From Arbacia lixula (taxonomy: Eukaryota; Echinodermata; Echinoidea; Arbacioida; Arbaciidae): a stretch of DNA of 64,000 nucleotides. How positions within the stretch are numbered: position 1 is the stretch's first letter; each line of letters begins with the position of its first letter. Below, one piece after another: positions 23,540-41,760 of the stretch. The notes below the pieces were generated by a model, which ran no database searches, had not been told where the DNA came from, and worked only from the letters and a program-made list of their open reading frames with translations. A program made the position numbers and the translations under genes. Location of the stretch: NCBI GenBank assembly GCA_963669155.1, contig OZ022576.1, forward strand, positions 31,279,335 to 31,343,334. The letters are read 5' to 3'.

Positions 23540-24570
23540 TAAGAGCATTATTCTCCATGGCTCATGGCATCTGATGTTTACCCATTTACACAAGGCATTC
23601 AAAATGTGTGTTTTTTAGATGGTCAAACACAATGAATAACACAGGTAGCATAGGTTGTACATGTACAGTGTACTGCATTGTTACTAATTTTTTTTTATTC
23701 TGTACACGTAAAAGATACGCTGCTTGATTTTGTGACATTTTCCTTTGTAGTCTTTTGACTTTTTGACATTTGACTCCAACATCGCATCTACCAGGTCTTC
23801 CATCGCGATGCCACATCATTTTGGCATCCCAAAATTTGACTAATTTTTGTGATTTTGTGTACAAAACCAAAGGAAAGTGTGTTCTTTCGTACAATTCCAA
23901 ACAACCCAATTATTTTTCATTCTCATATTGATTAATTGATTTTGGTCTTTTCCTGGCTTGACAATTGTGTTATTTCTGCCAATGAGAACCCCCCACCCCC
24001 GCCCCCCCCCCCCCAAACAAAACAAAAAACAGACATAAATTCACAATACAAAAAACAAAAGGGGAAAATGTGGCTTTTGCAATTTTCTTATGTTAAAAAC
24101 TGATCAATAAAATCGTAAAGATGCTTCATGCCGTAAATGTGCACAAATTTTAATGATTAATTGACAATAAATCATTTTTCATTAAATATAATAATGAACT
24201 TATGCAATCATAGAGATTACGTCACACTCGACGTATGTGCCAAATATTGTGGGCCTTGCGCATTGCGCCCACCCTAGTATTAGGTAGACTCCACAAATCC
24301 CTGCCTGAATAGAGTTAATACAGGTTTCACCAGAAGCATTGTTCAAGGGAAGAAAATTGTGATCTTTCATACAGGTGATTGCTTCTTTTCAGAAATTTGA
24401 CTTCATAGATAAGACCCCTCCCAATTACCTTTTGTGAAAATGTATAAAAAAAAACATCTACTGAAATGAGAATTCCATTCAAACATAGCTGACAATCCAT
24501 AATACAATCAGTTTACTAATATATGCCAATTGCATGCATACTCATTTCACAAGGCTTACCAATGACTATA

Positions 24571-24713
24571 CCAGAGCCTTCTTTACACAGAGTTTGGCCA
24601 ACTCGTGTTCAATAGGAAGCAACATGGCACGTGTTCAGATAGCAAAAGGATATGTGAAATGTTGCTACCTATTGAAACTGAATTGGCCAAATTCTGTGTA
24701 TAGCAGGCTCTGG
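24571..24713. repeat. small hairpin MITE (143 bp)
   Basis: CCAGAGCCTTCTTTACACAG then AGTTTGGCCAA at the left pairs with the reverse complement of TTGGCCAAATTCTGTGTATA then GCAGGCTCTGG at the right. The arms extend through an AATAGG.AGCAACAT block. Confidence 0.75.
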
Positions 24714-25074
24714 ACAATACCATGAAAGGTAGCCTCCCAGCTTGTCTTTCTGAAAAACAGAACATGATTCATGACTCAAACTGTATGAAATGTATCGTAT
24801 TTGTATTCAAAATACATATTTTTAAGACGGGGTGTCCCATTTCATTTGCAAGAACCATGAAACTCAGCAGGAATCCACAGTATACCGTAACAATAATGTG
24901 TATGAAATCTCACAGCGATAGCTTCATGAACATTTTAAAAAAAGTGAAAACTATTCTTGTTTACGTTTGAACCGCAGCGAGCATTGTCTAGATTCATAAT
25001 CATAGTTCCCTCTTAGTGCGATATGCAGGCGTTGCATGCACCTTGGAGCTGAAGGGTGCAGACCAAAGCACATA

Positions 25075-25196
25075 CAGTTGGGCCTGAGATCAACATCACA
25101 GCTGATTGCAATCATTTGCAGTCAGACTGCAGTCAATGTATGGAGCTGATTGCATTTGATTGCAATCAGCTGTGACGTTGATCTCAGGCTCTACTG
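25075..25196. repeat. 122-bp MITE family C with TA duplication
   Basis: The element runs from CAGTTGGGCCTGAGATCAAC to its near-perfect inverted end GTTGATCTCAGGCTCTACTG, flanked by TA on both sides. The arms carry GCTGATTGCAATC. A longer relative is at 59086-59493. Confidence 0.85.
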
Positions 25197-25440
25197 TATC
25201 GGTCTCTAGATTAAAGGTTTTGGACGACCAGCCCAAAACCTCCTCAAAATCTTCTGATTGCTACAATTTTGCTCACAGTCAGTGTCCAGTTCTGTTTTCG
25301 GGACGGAAGTTCTTTTACAGTAACTTCTGCCATTTTATGTGTTTTTTACAAAATTTGTCCATGTTGACGCTTACACAGAGTTGCAGTAGACTTTGAAGGT
25401 TCGTTCAGAGGAGATCAGTTTGCCACTCCCGCTTGTCACA

Positions 25441-25525
25441 ATGGCCTTTTTTACCAGGCTCCCTACGCGGACTTCCTTCCCTCCGATGGAGCGTGGAACG
25501 CCTTGGCATTTTCAAGAGGGTGAAT
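25441..25525 (+). CDS. possible isolated first coding exon (unrecognised)
   Basis: An ATG in fair context (GTCACAATGG) opens 28 codons beginning MAFFTRLPTRTSFPPMERG that run into a strong donor, GAAT|GTAAGT. I recognise no homologue and can find no downstream partner exon. The block from 25392 to 25525 is GC-richer than its flanks. A second frame on the same strand is also open, so the reading frame is not certain. It could be a first exon, a UTR exon or chance. Confidence 0.2.
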
Positions 25526-25739
25526 GTAAGTAGTCCCGCACTAGAACACCATTCTCACAACAACCAAACTACCAGTACAGATTGATGGATATGACTACAG
25601 TGTGTTGTAAATATGCCTCTGCGTTTTTCTGCGTATCCTGTATTTTAATAAGCGGCAACAAAATGCGCCTATAGTTTGTAATGAGGACCAGGAAACAAAA
25701 ATACAGCTTGTTTGTAGGGGCTACTTTTCACACCCTTCT

Positions 25740-26188
25740 GCCATGAAACAAACACCCTGTTCATTATACCCTATGATTCAAGATCACATTTTCACCGGGG
25801 ATCTTCTGCTGTCCACAGTGTCCTCTTTGTTTGCATTGAGGGGAATAAATTGGCGAGGAGGACAAAAAATGCTCAAGAAGATCTGAGCATAAGACATGGA
25901 CACATCCTAACACAGACTGCTCCTTCATGGGCCCTGTCGCCATTACTCGTGTCAGGACTAGGTTGCATCTTGAGCGAAAATCAGACATTTGTCTCCATTC
26001 TTCCAACACGATGTCGGGCACGAGTGCCACTCCTGGGTTTCCGATGACACTTCCAGCAATGTACAATGTGGCTTATGGAATGGTCACTCTGGGAAGTCAG
26101 GGGCCAACGTCTTGAGTGTATCTCTTGTTGTCCTGATCACTCTGGTAATTCGGAGGGCTAATGTGTTATGTTGACTGTGTTGTCCCGC
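25740..26188 (-). other. PQBP1: probable PQBP1 3' UTR
   Basis: Sequence immediately after the PQBP1 stop. Its first 110 bases contain two diverged tandem repeats of the last coding segment (see the repeat entry). An antisense-shadow frame of 100 codons (26066-25764) is open but resembles nothing known. No clear poly(A) site is chosen. Confidence 0.5.
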
Positions 26189-32904
<6,716 letters not shown>

Positions 32905-33049
32905 TGTGTTTGTGCTGCAGATTTCAAAGAGAATAGAATTTAGAAAGATCAATATCGTACACTTTTATTCTTAAACCTTCCTTGTGAACCGCACCATTAT
33001 TCAAAAGGTATGATAGACCTAATACTGTCGCAGTAAGTCCCAATCCCAG

Positions 33050-34005
33050 ACATAAATAATCACATCTGATTGTAGACAGGAATAACCGTCTCATTCGGGG
33101 CAGTTTTTTAATCGAAATTACATGTTTGGACATATCCCTGACGCAGTGAAGGAGCCAGATGCAATCTCAGCGGCTCCAACGTCCGGAGACTGATTTTTCG
33201 GTCTAATCTGATTGCTACACATCTAGCATTGTGGTAGACCGAAAAATCAGTCTCTATAGGACATTGGATCCGCTGAGATTGCATCTGGCTCCTCTGAACG
33301 CCCTATTTAGAGACTGAACATTGCACCTGTACACTGTATGGCGATCGATGCGAGTCGCCATTTTGAATATGAAAACGCTAATGATAATGCATATATGAAT
33401 AAGTAATTTCACGCAGGCGCACATTTTTTTCCCGCTCGTTTGCCGTGTGCTGTTTTTTTTTCGTCGAACCGATTGACGATTTAAATATTCATAGCCAACA
33501 ACCCGTCGAACAATCTGATTGGTCAAATTTATGTCAGACTCGAGCAGATTGAAAATGTCTGCGATAAACGTGTGATCGGCAGAAAGTAAGTCTTTAATTT
33601 TCACCTTTCTATACATTTGGTGGAATCTTAGTCCTAGAATTTATAAATATATAATATAGATCTAATTTTGATGTAAGTAAATTTGTTGCATCATAGCTTG
33701 AAAGATGTTAGATTTTGAAACGAAGTCGCTATGTCTAGTTCCAAAATCCGTTTTCCCATAGACTTTGCACTAATTCCTCTAACTTTAGCAGAAACCTTGT
33801 ATTTGCTTGTACACATACGAACCCCGCCACTGTGCGTTCGGTGTGGATGTACCGTCTCTATTCGGGGGGTATGTCCAAAAATGTCATTTTGATTAAAGAA
33901 TGCCCCCGAATGAGACGGTTTTTCCTGTCTAGCATTGTGGTAGACTTAAAATTCAGTCTCTGTAGGTCGCTGATATTTCATCTGGCTCCTCTGAATGCAC
34001 TACTA
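33050..34005. repeat. cluster of inverted copies of a dispersed repeat
   Basis: GGAATAACCGTCTCATTCGG (33080) through GGACATA (33134) recurs inverted at 33871-33930 (TATGTCCAAAAATG, then CCCGAATGAGACGG). Within it 33151-33292 is a nearly complete hairpin: GGAGCCAGATGCAATCTCAG and AGACTGATTTTTCGGTCT pair with the right arm. A partial third copy (CATCTGGCTCCTCTGAATGC) ends near 34000. It lies in the inferred first PQBP1 intron. Confidence 0.7.
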
Positions 34006-34378
34006 AGATTCCACTACGATGATACACCAGACGGTGGCCTGTACTGTTACCAAAAGAAGAAGAAGATATTCGGTACAGTGCGATGCTTCGTCTAGGTCGG
34101 TGAGCAGTTACCATACATACGCAGGCTGTATGTATGGTAACTTGTTGTGTTGTGGGTCATCCGATACAACGTTTTGTATCGTACTTGACACAAAATGTAG
34201 TTATAGGGACTGCGATAATACAACGCCTTTGAGAAACTGGCAAACCCGGCGTCGTGTTTTGCGATACTCATGATGCCACCTGAAATTAAAACTGAATATT
34301 AAAATAACGTCTACTGAGTTTTAGTATCAATTGATTCCTTAAAATATTGCACTATTAAAAATACAAAAACTAACTTAC

Positions 34379-34520
34379 CTCGACGCTTAGGGCCCAGTCT
34401 TGACAAGGTCAATCGATCGCTCGCTAAAATTAAGCGCAAGCTATGCGCCGTACGTGCGTCGTATGTGCGTGCGGCCGTGCGTGCCGCGCCGTTCCGCGCT
34501 GGATCGATGTCACATCGGTC
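34379..34520 (-). promoter_or_regulatory. PQBP1: probable non-coding first exon and CpG-rich promoter of PQBP1
   Basis: On the minus strand AAGCGTCGAG|GTAAGTTAG is a strong 5' splice site at 34379/34378. The PQBP1 start exon has a possible acceptor, CTGCAG, ten bases before its ATG. Just upstream, 34430-34510 is strikingly CpG-rich (GCGCCGTACGTGCGTCGTAT type words) in an AT-rich region. I infer a 5' UTR exon and promoter here. No TATA box is assigned. Confidence 0.5.
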
Positions 34521-35969
34521 CCTGTCACATCCTGCATTTTTTGTACTGTTTAGTAATCACAAAAGTGTAATTGAGGGAAACATGGAGTGACATTCCTCCC
34601 TTATTGTAGTAACAGATGCAAAAGTAAATAAACGTCCTTTATTTCACCCAAATTGAAACAAGAATGTTTTTCGAGGGAAGTAGAATCATTTTTATTCACT
34701 AAACAGTCCACGGTTGAATAGAAAAGTTACAGAATAGTATGAAACAAATTCTGTAAACACAAAGAACTCGAATAACAAGCAGCCTAGGGTAGCCAACTAC
34801 TAAAACCATTGCTCCCCGCTTTAGTAGGACAATGTACTTACAAACTAGATGTGTTTTGACAATGATATTGCAAAACTAATTTATGCAGAATCATGTCCAT
34901 CACTGCATAAACAATTCAAAAAATGCCACCATGTAAACATGGTTCTGAAGCTAAAGCACAACCAAAGTTGTTGTTTTTTATTTTTTTACTTTTGAACATG
35001 CTTTACCAAAACATTAGCCCATAGTTCCTAAGCTGTTCTGCATGGATAGAACTGAGTCTGTGAACATTTACATATTTTCATAAAGACTAAGCCCTCTGTC
35101 CTGTCTTCCTTCACTACAGAAGGCAGGCAGGGAAGAAGGCTTAGTCCATATTGCCAGACTTCTTTCTTTACGCACTGAGTTGTGACTAAGCATTCCACCA
35201 ACAGACAAAATATCCTCATGAAGTGAATCTCTTTTTGGCAGACAAGTTTGACAAATTCATAGATTTAAAAAACCTCTCTCGCTCGCTATAGGAGCATTCC
35301 TCTCTCCCTCTCCGCCCCTTCCCCCCCCCCCCCTCTCTCTCTCTCTCTCGCCATAGGAGTGTATCCCTCTCCCTCTCGCTATAGGAGTACATTCAGAAGT
35401 TACAGTTACAGTATATCCCAGCACACTCACAAAACACATATTATAAAGCTTAGAAATAATAAGTACAAATCATCTTTTAATATACATGTACTACTCATCA
35501 TGCTCATAACATCGTTAAAAAGAGGGAACAACCCATTTCTGGCGAATTCTGATCAGAGAATTATGTTCATGGAATTTATTACAATTGTGATACGGGGCCC
35601 TGGAAAATAATTATTGACTTGATAAAGAGACAGTAAAAGGGAAAAGGAAGCAGGTGACAACACCAACATTTGGAGAAAGTAAAGAAACAATTCTGCCAAT
35701 GGCATAAGTACATGCATCAATGTTAGAAGACAAGATTTTAGTTTGAGCATCGTCAAAGACGATTGAGATTTTCCTCTAATCTGTACCATTCCTCCTCTCT
35801 CTCTGTCTCTCCGTGTCTGTCTCTCTTTCTCTCTCTGTCTCAGCGTGTCTGTCTCTCTCTCTGTCTCTCTGTGTATCTCTCTCTCTCTCTCTTCCTCTCT
35901 CTGTCTGTCTGTCTCTCTATGTGTCTCGATCTCTCTTTCTTCTCTGTCTCTGTGTCTGTCTCTCTCTCT

Positions 35970-36014
<45 letters not shown>

Positions 36015-36774
36015 CCTGTCAGGTGACCGGATCACGTGCCAAAACGTAAAGGGAACGTCTCACAAGTGCATGGTAGCAAGTTAAACAAAACATTTTTGTA
36101 ACAGACCAACAAGAAAAGTGATTACATGTATTCGACAAGCATCAAATGAAATGGAACAAACGTTGATTCTCATACGTCGACACAGTCTTAGATGAAATAG
36201 CCCTATATATGTCGTTAAAATAATAGGGTTTCCTTACCATTATATTGTAAATCGTTTGAATGTTTCACCTCCATGTAATTAAGCTCAATTTTGTGTCCCG
36301 AGGTGTGCGAAAAAGTTACGGATCGAGTTCATCAAAATTTCCCTTCGCTCATCTCCAAACTAACAGACCATTTTCATTATGTAATCAAATTTCATTCACG
36401 TCGTTCAAACAAAACGTTACTAATGGTAACCCCAATCGGATATTTTGCACCTTGAACTATACCGACATGATAACTGAGATGCTTACGAATATTCATGCAT
36501 GCATTAGGCCTATTGACTTGTGTCACACCGGTATAAACTAGATAAAAGGAATATTTAAGCATAAATTCCAATAACCGTTTTATTAAAAAAAAAATGCCAC
36601 CTAAGTGAATCCAGACAACAATATTTACGACAAATTTTAATCTTTAATTGTACTAACCAATATTTCTTTAAGTAAATTTCCGTAGTACTATTGTACTGAG
36701 GAATACAATAGGATTGAGTAGGATAGGATAGAATAAGATATGATGAGGTTAGGATAAGGATTATGTGTTCGTAT
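34521..36774. other. intergenic DNA with CT microsatellites
   Basis: No gene recognised. It holds a CT-rich segment with three CGCTATAGGAG-type repeats (35280-35392) and a long CT tract (35790-36012). Confidence 0.6.
35790..36012. repeat. (CT)n / (CTGT)n microsatellite
   Basis: About 220 bases of CTCT and CTGT units. All open frames across it, on either strand, are low complexity. Confidence 0.92.
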
Positions 36775-37682
36775 TGTTACGGGTGCTACTTTTGTTGTAC
36801 AGGTTTCTCTATTTGGAGACGTATAGACGTACATAATAGACGATGTTGACAGCAGTTGTAGTTTCAGACGTTTATTTCGGTAGTCATTTCGATGGTCATT
36901 TCAATGTCATTTCGATACTCATTTCGATGGCGTAACATAGCGTAACAACATGGCTTAGAGTTGAACTCCAACCCTCAAAGCTAGACTGGTTTGTCTCCTT
37001 CTGATCTGTTCTGTTAGCGCCGTCTCTCCTCCTACTCTATACTGTTCCTACTCCGTTCCTCCCTGCCCAAAGCTAGACTGCCTCTATTTATACATGCTGG
37101 TGTACCTTATCAACTATATTCACATAAAGGAAATACATGACATGAAGGATTTCTAAGTACAAAGTAATGCAGTTTTGTAGGGACATCATAGTTTAAGCAG
37201 AAAGGAGTTGGTTGTATTGACGTCAGTCTTTTCCTTGAAGTCTTAAATTTCTCTTGATTGAATTTCAAACAAGAACTTTACCGAAAGCATCTCGTTTCCA
37301 AAGAAACGAGAATTACATCTCTGGAAGAAGTCTTTGGTCTTTCCTCCATAACAAATCGTAAATGTCAACCCCAATAGTGTTGAGCGGTCAGAAGAATGCT
37401 GGGAGAAGAGAGAAAATGATTTATTGCTGGACAAGGACAAGGACAAACTTGACCAGATCTATGACGTAGAAGAGGTCAGACTCAGTTTCATGCCTTTCCG
37501 AATAGAGAGTAGAGATATATGAAGAAATTATAGGTCAATAATGACGTCACCATTAAATGTCCAAGAACTTGGTCAATGTAAAGGTTGAGTTGAGCTCGAG
37601 GTTATCTAAGAAAGAGGGGGTGTTTGGGAGAATTTGGGCTTACTATAAACAGGGGAATAAAGGGAACTCGGGGACCGTAACA
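36775..37682 (-). repeat. solo LTR, Gypsy-like
   Basis: A 908-bp segment begins TGTTACGGG and ends CCGTAACA, the short inverted ends of an LTR. Read on the minus strand it has a TATA box (TATAAATAGAGG, near 37090) followed downstream by an AATAAA signal (near 36870), the order expected for U3-R-U5. Flanking four-base words (GTAT / ATAT) are similar but not identical. There is no internal coding region or second LTR nearby, so this is a solo LTR and an old insertion by its imperfect flanks. Family by terminal sequence only. Confidence 0.6.
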
Positions 37683-37724
37683 ATATGTTGCCTATCCACG
37701 TATGATATATCATGCCTCAATTTT

Positions 37725-37885
37725 TTTTTGCCCATTTGGCCCATTTGGGCCCCAGATGGGGTGTATGGTGCAAAATATAGATGGGTCCCAGATGGGCCAA
37801 ATGGGGCCCATGTGGGCCCAGATGTTCCCCATATAGACAGGACTAAATCAACCCATTTTATATAGCCCATATGGGCCCAGGATAT
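37725..37885. repeat. GGGCCCA-rich palindromic-word patch
   Basis: Repeated short words such as GGCCCATTTGGGCCCCAGAT, CCAGATGGGCC and GGGCCCATGTGGGCCCAGAT are spread over 160 bases. Each is close to its own reverse complement. No function assigned. Confidence 0.7.
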
Positions 37886-38450
37886 TTTGTTATCTGGGAA
37901 GTAATTACATGGCGCGTGTTGCTTTGTTGGACAAGCAGCGGATAACACTAGATGCGCCATGTTGTTACCTATGTTACCAGGTTGTGACGTATTAAAATCG
38001 AGTTGGCCAAACTTATATCTTCATCTCTCTCAATGATCGTACTAGATTGAAAGTTGCAGGGCGTACACCATGCCTGATATGTATGCATATTTTATTCATG
38101 TCGTTCAAACAATACGTTATTAATGGTAATCCAATGCTTGCCCGAGGTTTTTCCCAATTGCAACAACTAATAGATTCGGAGTGCGTTGAAACTGAATCAC
38201 GAAGTAGAGTGAATATATTTACGCGTTACTATAGCAAACGGCTTATTGAATGGCGGATATAAGGTGAAGGAAATATAGGCCTAAGTATGCTTCAGACAAA
38301 TTGATTACACTACGATGTGGTGATTGATATGCAGGTACAGACTTCTGACAGTGAGTCTGAAATGGTAGACTAGCTATCATTGTGTTTGCACGTGCCTCCC
38401 AACATGAGATTCATAATTTGTGTAAGCTTCTTACGTGAGCTTGATATGAG

Positions 38451-39144
38451 CAAGGATGTTTAAGCACATGGATATCCAACTGCCGTTTAATTAATGCAGA
38501 TTCATTGTACTCTCCTTCTAGTCACAAAAGAACGCTTCACAAAGATTTTCTCTTTGATCTCGATGTTCAATGCCGCCGATTCTCTGGATGAGTTTTGCCT
38601 GCATTTGACGTATAAACAAAATTGGATGCGCAGAAGAATTTGGTGAAATATCCTCATCCCATTTGCTTGCGCAGTTGTGACATGTAATACCTACGATGCA
38701 TCTATGAAGATTCAATCGAGGAATAGTGTTACAATATGGCAAAAAGGCTCTAAACGTGATATCAAGTTGCAGTATAAAAGTCTCAATTTCACAATGTTCC
38801 GCATCATACCTGCTTACAAAATTGCATGAAACGTTACTTTCAGATATTTTCCTTTCGGACAAGTAACATGAAAAACCGGGCCAACCGCGCCCAAGCTAGT
38901 ATTTCCATCTCAAAAAAGTATCAAATTTCGTATTCGCTTGTCCTTGTTAACTACATAATAAGCACTAAGTGACAAAATTAAAAGTTCAGCAGCGAAAGCT
39001 GAAATGTATGCATGTATAGGAATGCGTATGACCTATTATAAAAGACAGGTGAACGTGATGCAATCGCGTATGCATCATATTGTTGAGAGCAGACAGTCAA
39101 ACCTTGTTGAAAGCGATGTATATCCATGTGCTTAAACATCCTTG
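38451..39144. mobile_element. 694-bp element with perfect 25-bp terminal inverted repeats
   Basis: CAAGGATGTTTAAGCACATG then GATAT at 38451-38475 is exactly inverted at 39120-39144. Flanks show no convincing target duplication. Inside, a 114-codon frame on the minus strand (38862-38518) is unrecognised. It is probably a non-autonomous DNA transposon of undetermined superfamily. Confidence 0.6.
38518..38862 (-). CDS. hypothetical 114-residue ORF inside the 694-bp element
   Basis: The frame begins MSERKISESNVS and contains a cysteine/tryptophan-bearing stretch, CHNCASKWDED, then MQAKLIQRIGG. It has no membrane segment, signal peptide or family motif I can name. It is longer than chance usually gives in this AT-rich DNA, but there is no splice, codon or homology evidence of expression. 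It may be a captured gene piece, a small element-encoded protein, or chance. Confidence 0.2.
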   Translation of the reverse strand: MSERKISESNVSCNFVSRYDAEHCEIETFILQLDITFRAFLPYCNTIPRLNLHRCIVGITCHNCASKWDEDISPNSSAHPILFIRQMQAKLIQRIGGIEHRDQRENLCEAFFCD

Positions 39145-39839
39145 ATTATACAACAATCCCCGTTGTGATCACCGCTGCTTGTTCTACTCGCATTGTTTAG
39201 AGCCAGTTGTCTTGACAATAATGCTCAAATGACGTCACACTTCGGTACTCTATTGCAAAACAACACAATCACAACTCCACATGAGGCTGATAAAATTAGT
39301 ATAGAGTTGCGATCTTGCAATTTGACTTGTGATTGATATCAATCGATCGTAACTCTGTACATTGGGGCATTATGGCATTGATATGGATATAAATCAACTG
39401 TAGCTCTTCGTAAGATGGGCCTTCGTGGGACATGTCACGAAGCAAACATAACGTTCACAATCAATTTGATTGATGTGTAAAGAAAGGAGGTAATGTAAGC
39501 CTCTCGGTGATTATAGCCATACACTTTTGTTTAATTCGATGTGCTTCTTGAAAAAAGTAAGCATAAGAAGAACGCAGCCAATGAATAGGATTATGAGATA
39601 TCTCCTTTTATCTTTCATCGCACAATCCCCTGGCGGTCATTGCACAAGTTTATGCTAACTTCATTTTTAGTCACTTGACTTTGACGATACCACTCTTCAT
39701 GTGGCACCTGTGCATTTTTACTTTTTCAACACTCGTAAATTCCATTTAATCTATAAAAATAAGATACAAATCGCGTCTTCATAACTCGGTCATATAAGAT
39801 GACTAGTAATATTATGTGGGGTCCCAGGTCAAAATTCCC

Positions 39840-40035
39840 ATAGAAACCAGTAGAGATCGTCTACTGGTTTCTACTGGTATTGTACTGGTCTTCAATTGGA
39901 TCCAGTAGAGATTCTTACTGGTTACTTCTGGTATTCTACTGTTATATTTTAATGGTTTCTACTCGAAATCATTTCACTTTCCATATTCAGACCAGAAGAA
40001 CATTTCCAGTAGAAACCAGTAGAAATTCTAATGAT
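39840..40035. repeat. ACCAGTAGAAA-word repeat
   Basis: Many direct and inverted copies of CCAGTAGA, TACTGGTTTCTACTGGTAT and AGAAACCAGTAGAAA occur within 200 bases. Confidence 0.75.
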
Positions 40036-40312
40036 TTTTCTTTACTGATTTCGACTGTTTTTTCGTCCTGTGGTGGGGTGGGGGTCAATATTGTAAAGCG
40101 GTGTGAATATCACTCTCAGTGTGTTCAATACAGGGATACAGATAATGACACACACAGTAGAGCTGAATCGTTTTATCGTGACTACGAGTCACATTCTCGT
40201 TTGGTTTCAGCTAAGATCACGAGGAGGAATCATCTACAAAATTAACTGTAATTCTGCACTGCATGGTAAACGTCAAAATCTAACGAAAAAAAAAATCAAA
40301 TTGGATGAAAAA

Positions 40313-40830
40313 TGGATCTAACCCCTTTTGCAAACAAACTCTTCATGTTGTTTGCAAAAGGGGTTAGATCCACATATTGTTTGCAAAAGGGGTCAGATCC
40401 ACATATTGTTTGCAAAAGGGGTTAGATCCACACATTGTTTGCATAAGGGGTTAGATCCACTTTAGAGCATCTAGCTTGTTAATTTTCCCATATTACAATA
40501 TTCTTATGCGAAACTAAATTGTCATTATATACTAGCCTACCATGTGAACATAAAATCGGGTATAAAAGAAATCTACCTGTCTCCATATCTTTTATTTTGT
40601 TTAAATTACCTTTGTGGATCTAGCCCCTTTTAAAAACAAACTGAAATGGATCTATAGTAACCCCTTTTGAAAAAAGGTGATTTTTCTTTGCCATTTTGGT
40701 GAACTTTTAATGGGAATTTCAACTTTTCTTTGGTATCATCTTGTAGAGCTACTTCAAACCTATTGATTAAGACAAAAAAAAATCACATTTCATGAAAAAT
40801 GGATCTAACCCATTTTGCAAATGAGCTCTT
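40313..40830. repeat. 29-bp tandem array with inverted flanking copies
   Basis: Four units of TTTGCAAAAGGGGTTAGATC plus CACATATTG start at 40351, 40380, 40409 and 40438 (period 29). Inverted copies of the same word, ATGGATCTAACCCCTTTTGC, flank it at 40313 and more distantly at about 40617, 40650 and 40799. Confidence 0.85.
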
Positions 40831-41519
40831 CATTTGTGTATAATTTGTTTTCCCGTGTAGGGCTCCTTTATATTCGTGTTAGTATAATGATAAATTTATT
40901 TGCCCTGTGTTCAAAACATAAAAAAAATGGCCTACACTGGAACTGGAAAATGTATTCTCTGAAGGTTTGCACGTGTAGTAGCATGTTGCCATCAGTAAAA
41001 ATTAGGCAAAGACATCGGGAAATCAGATTGTGGGAGAGAAAATGGAAAGTTGGTGTACATACAACACACACGTTTACATTGAACACAGAAACAGATTGGA
41101 TGGTGCTTATTCCAAAGGTTTGTTTTGTATACCACGGAGCTCTCAATCCGAATATTGACTGCATTTATTTTGAAGGATCGTCAAACTGAAGGTTTGTTTC
41201 TTCCGAAAATGAAACAGGCCTAGGTTTCGTTAAATCAAAATTGCGACATAGGTACGTTCGTTACTCTGAAAATAAACTTAATGAAAATGAATTTCACGAA
41301 AGAGGTTTACGGTACACCATGTGTAAAAGTCCTGGGAGGACTGAGATGAGAAAACGTGGATAGAATTGAAGGTGAAATGGAAAAGCGAGAAAGTGGAGAT
41401 TTGACAGTAGAGTATTCTTTCGAAATGAGTGTATTCCTGAAAAGGACTGTAAACCAGAAAGCGTGAAGAGCTGATGAGTAAAAAGGTAGACTCGACGTTT
41501 CGGGCAGATTGACTGTCCG

Positions 41520-41721
41520 TCTTCAGGAGACGCACACGCACGCACACACACAAATGCACATACAGTATTTCTCTCTCTCTCTCTCACACACACACACACT
41601 CACACACACACACACACACACAAACACACGCATACTTCCGGGTACTCATATTTCCTGCATTGCCAACATAGTACACACATATCCATACATACACACCTAC
41701 CCCCCCCCCACCCCTCTCACA

Positions 41722-41760
<39 letters not shown>

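Noticed and set aside
33254-33616. 120-codon minus-strand frame as a gene
   Set aside because: It begins and ends in inverted-repeat DNA, has no recognisable motif and lies in the inferred first PQBP1 intron.
35553-36084. Arg/Glu- or Leu/Ser-rich frames up to 160 codons
   Set aside because: They are translations of the CT microsatellite.
40351-40461. Four regularly spaced repeats resembling a CRISPR array
   Set aside because: Units are contiguous with no unique spacers, the DNA is eukaryotic and there are no cas genes. It is a minisatellite.
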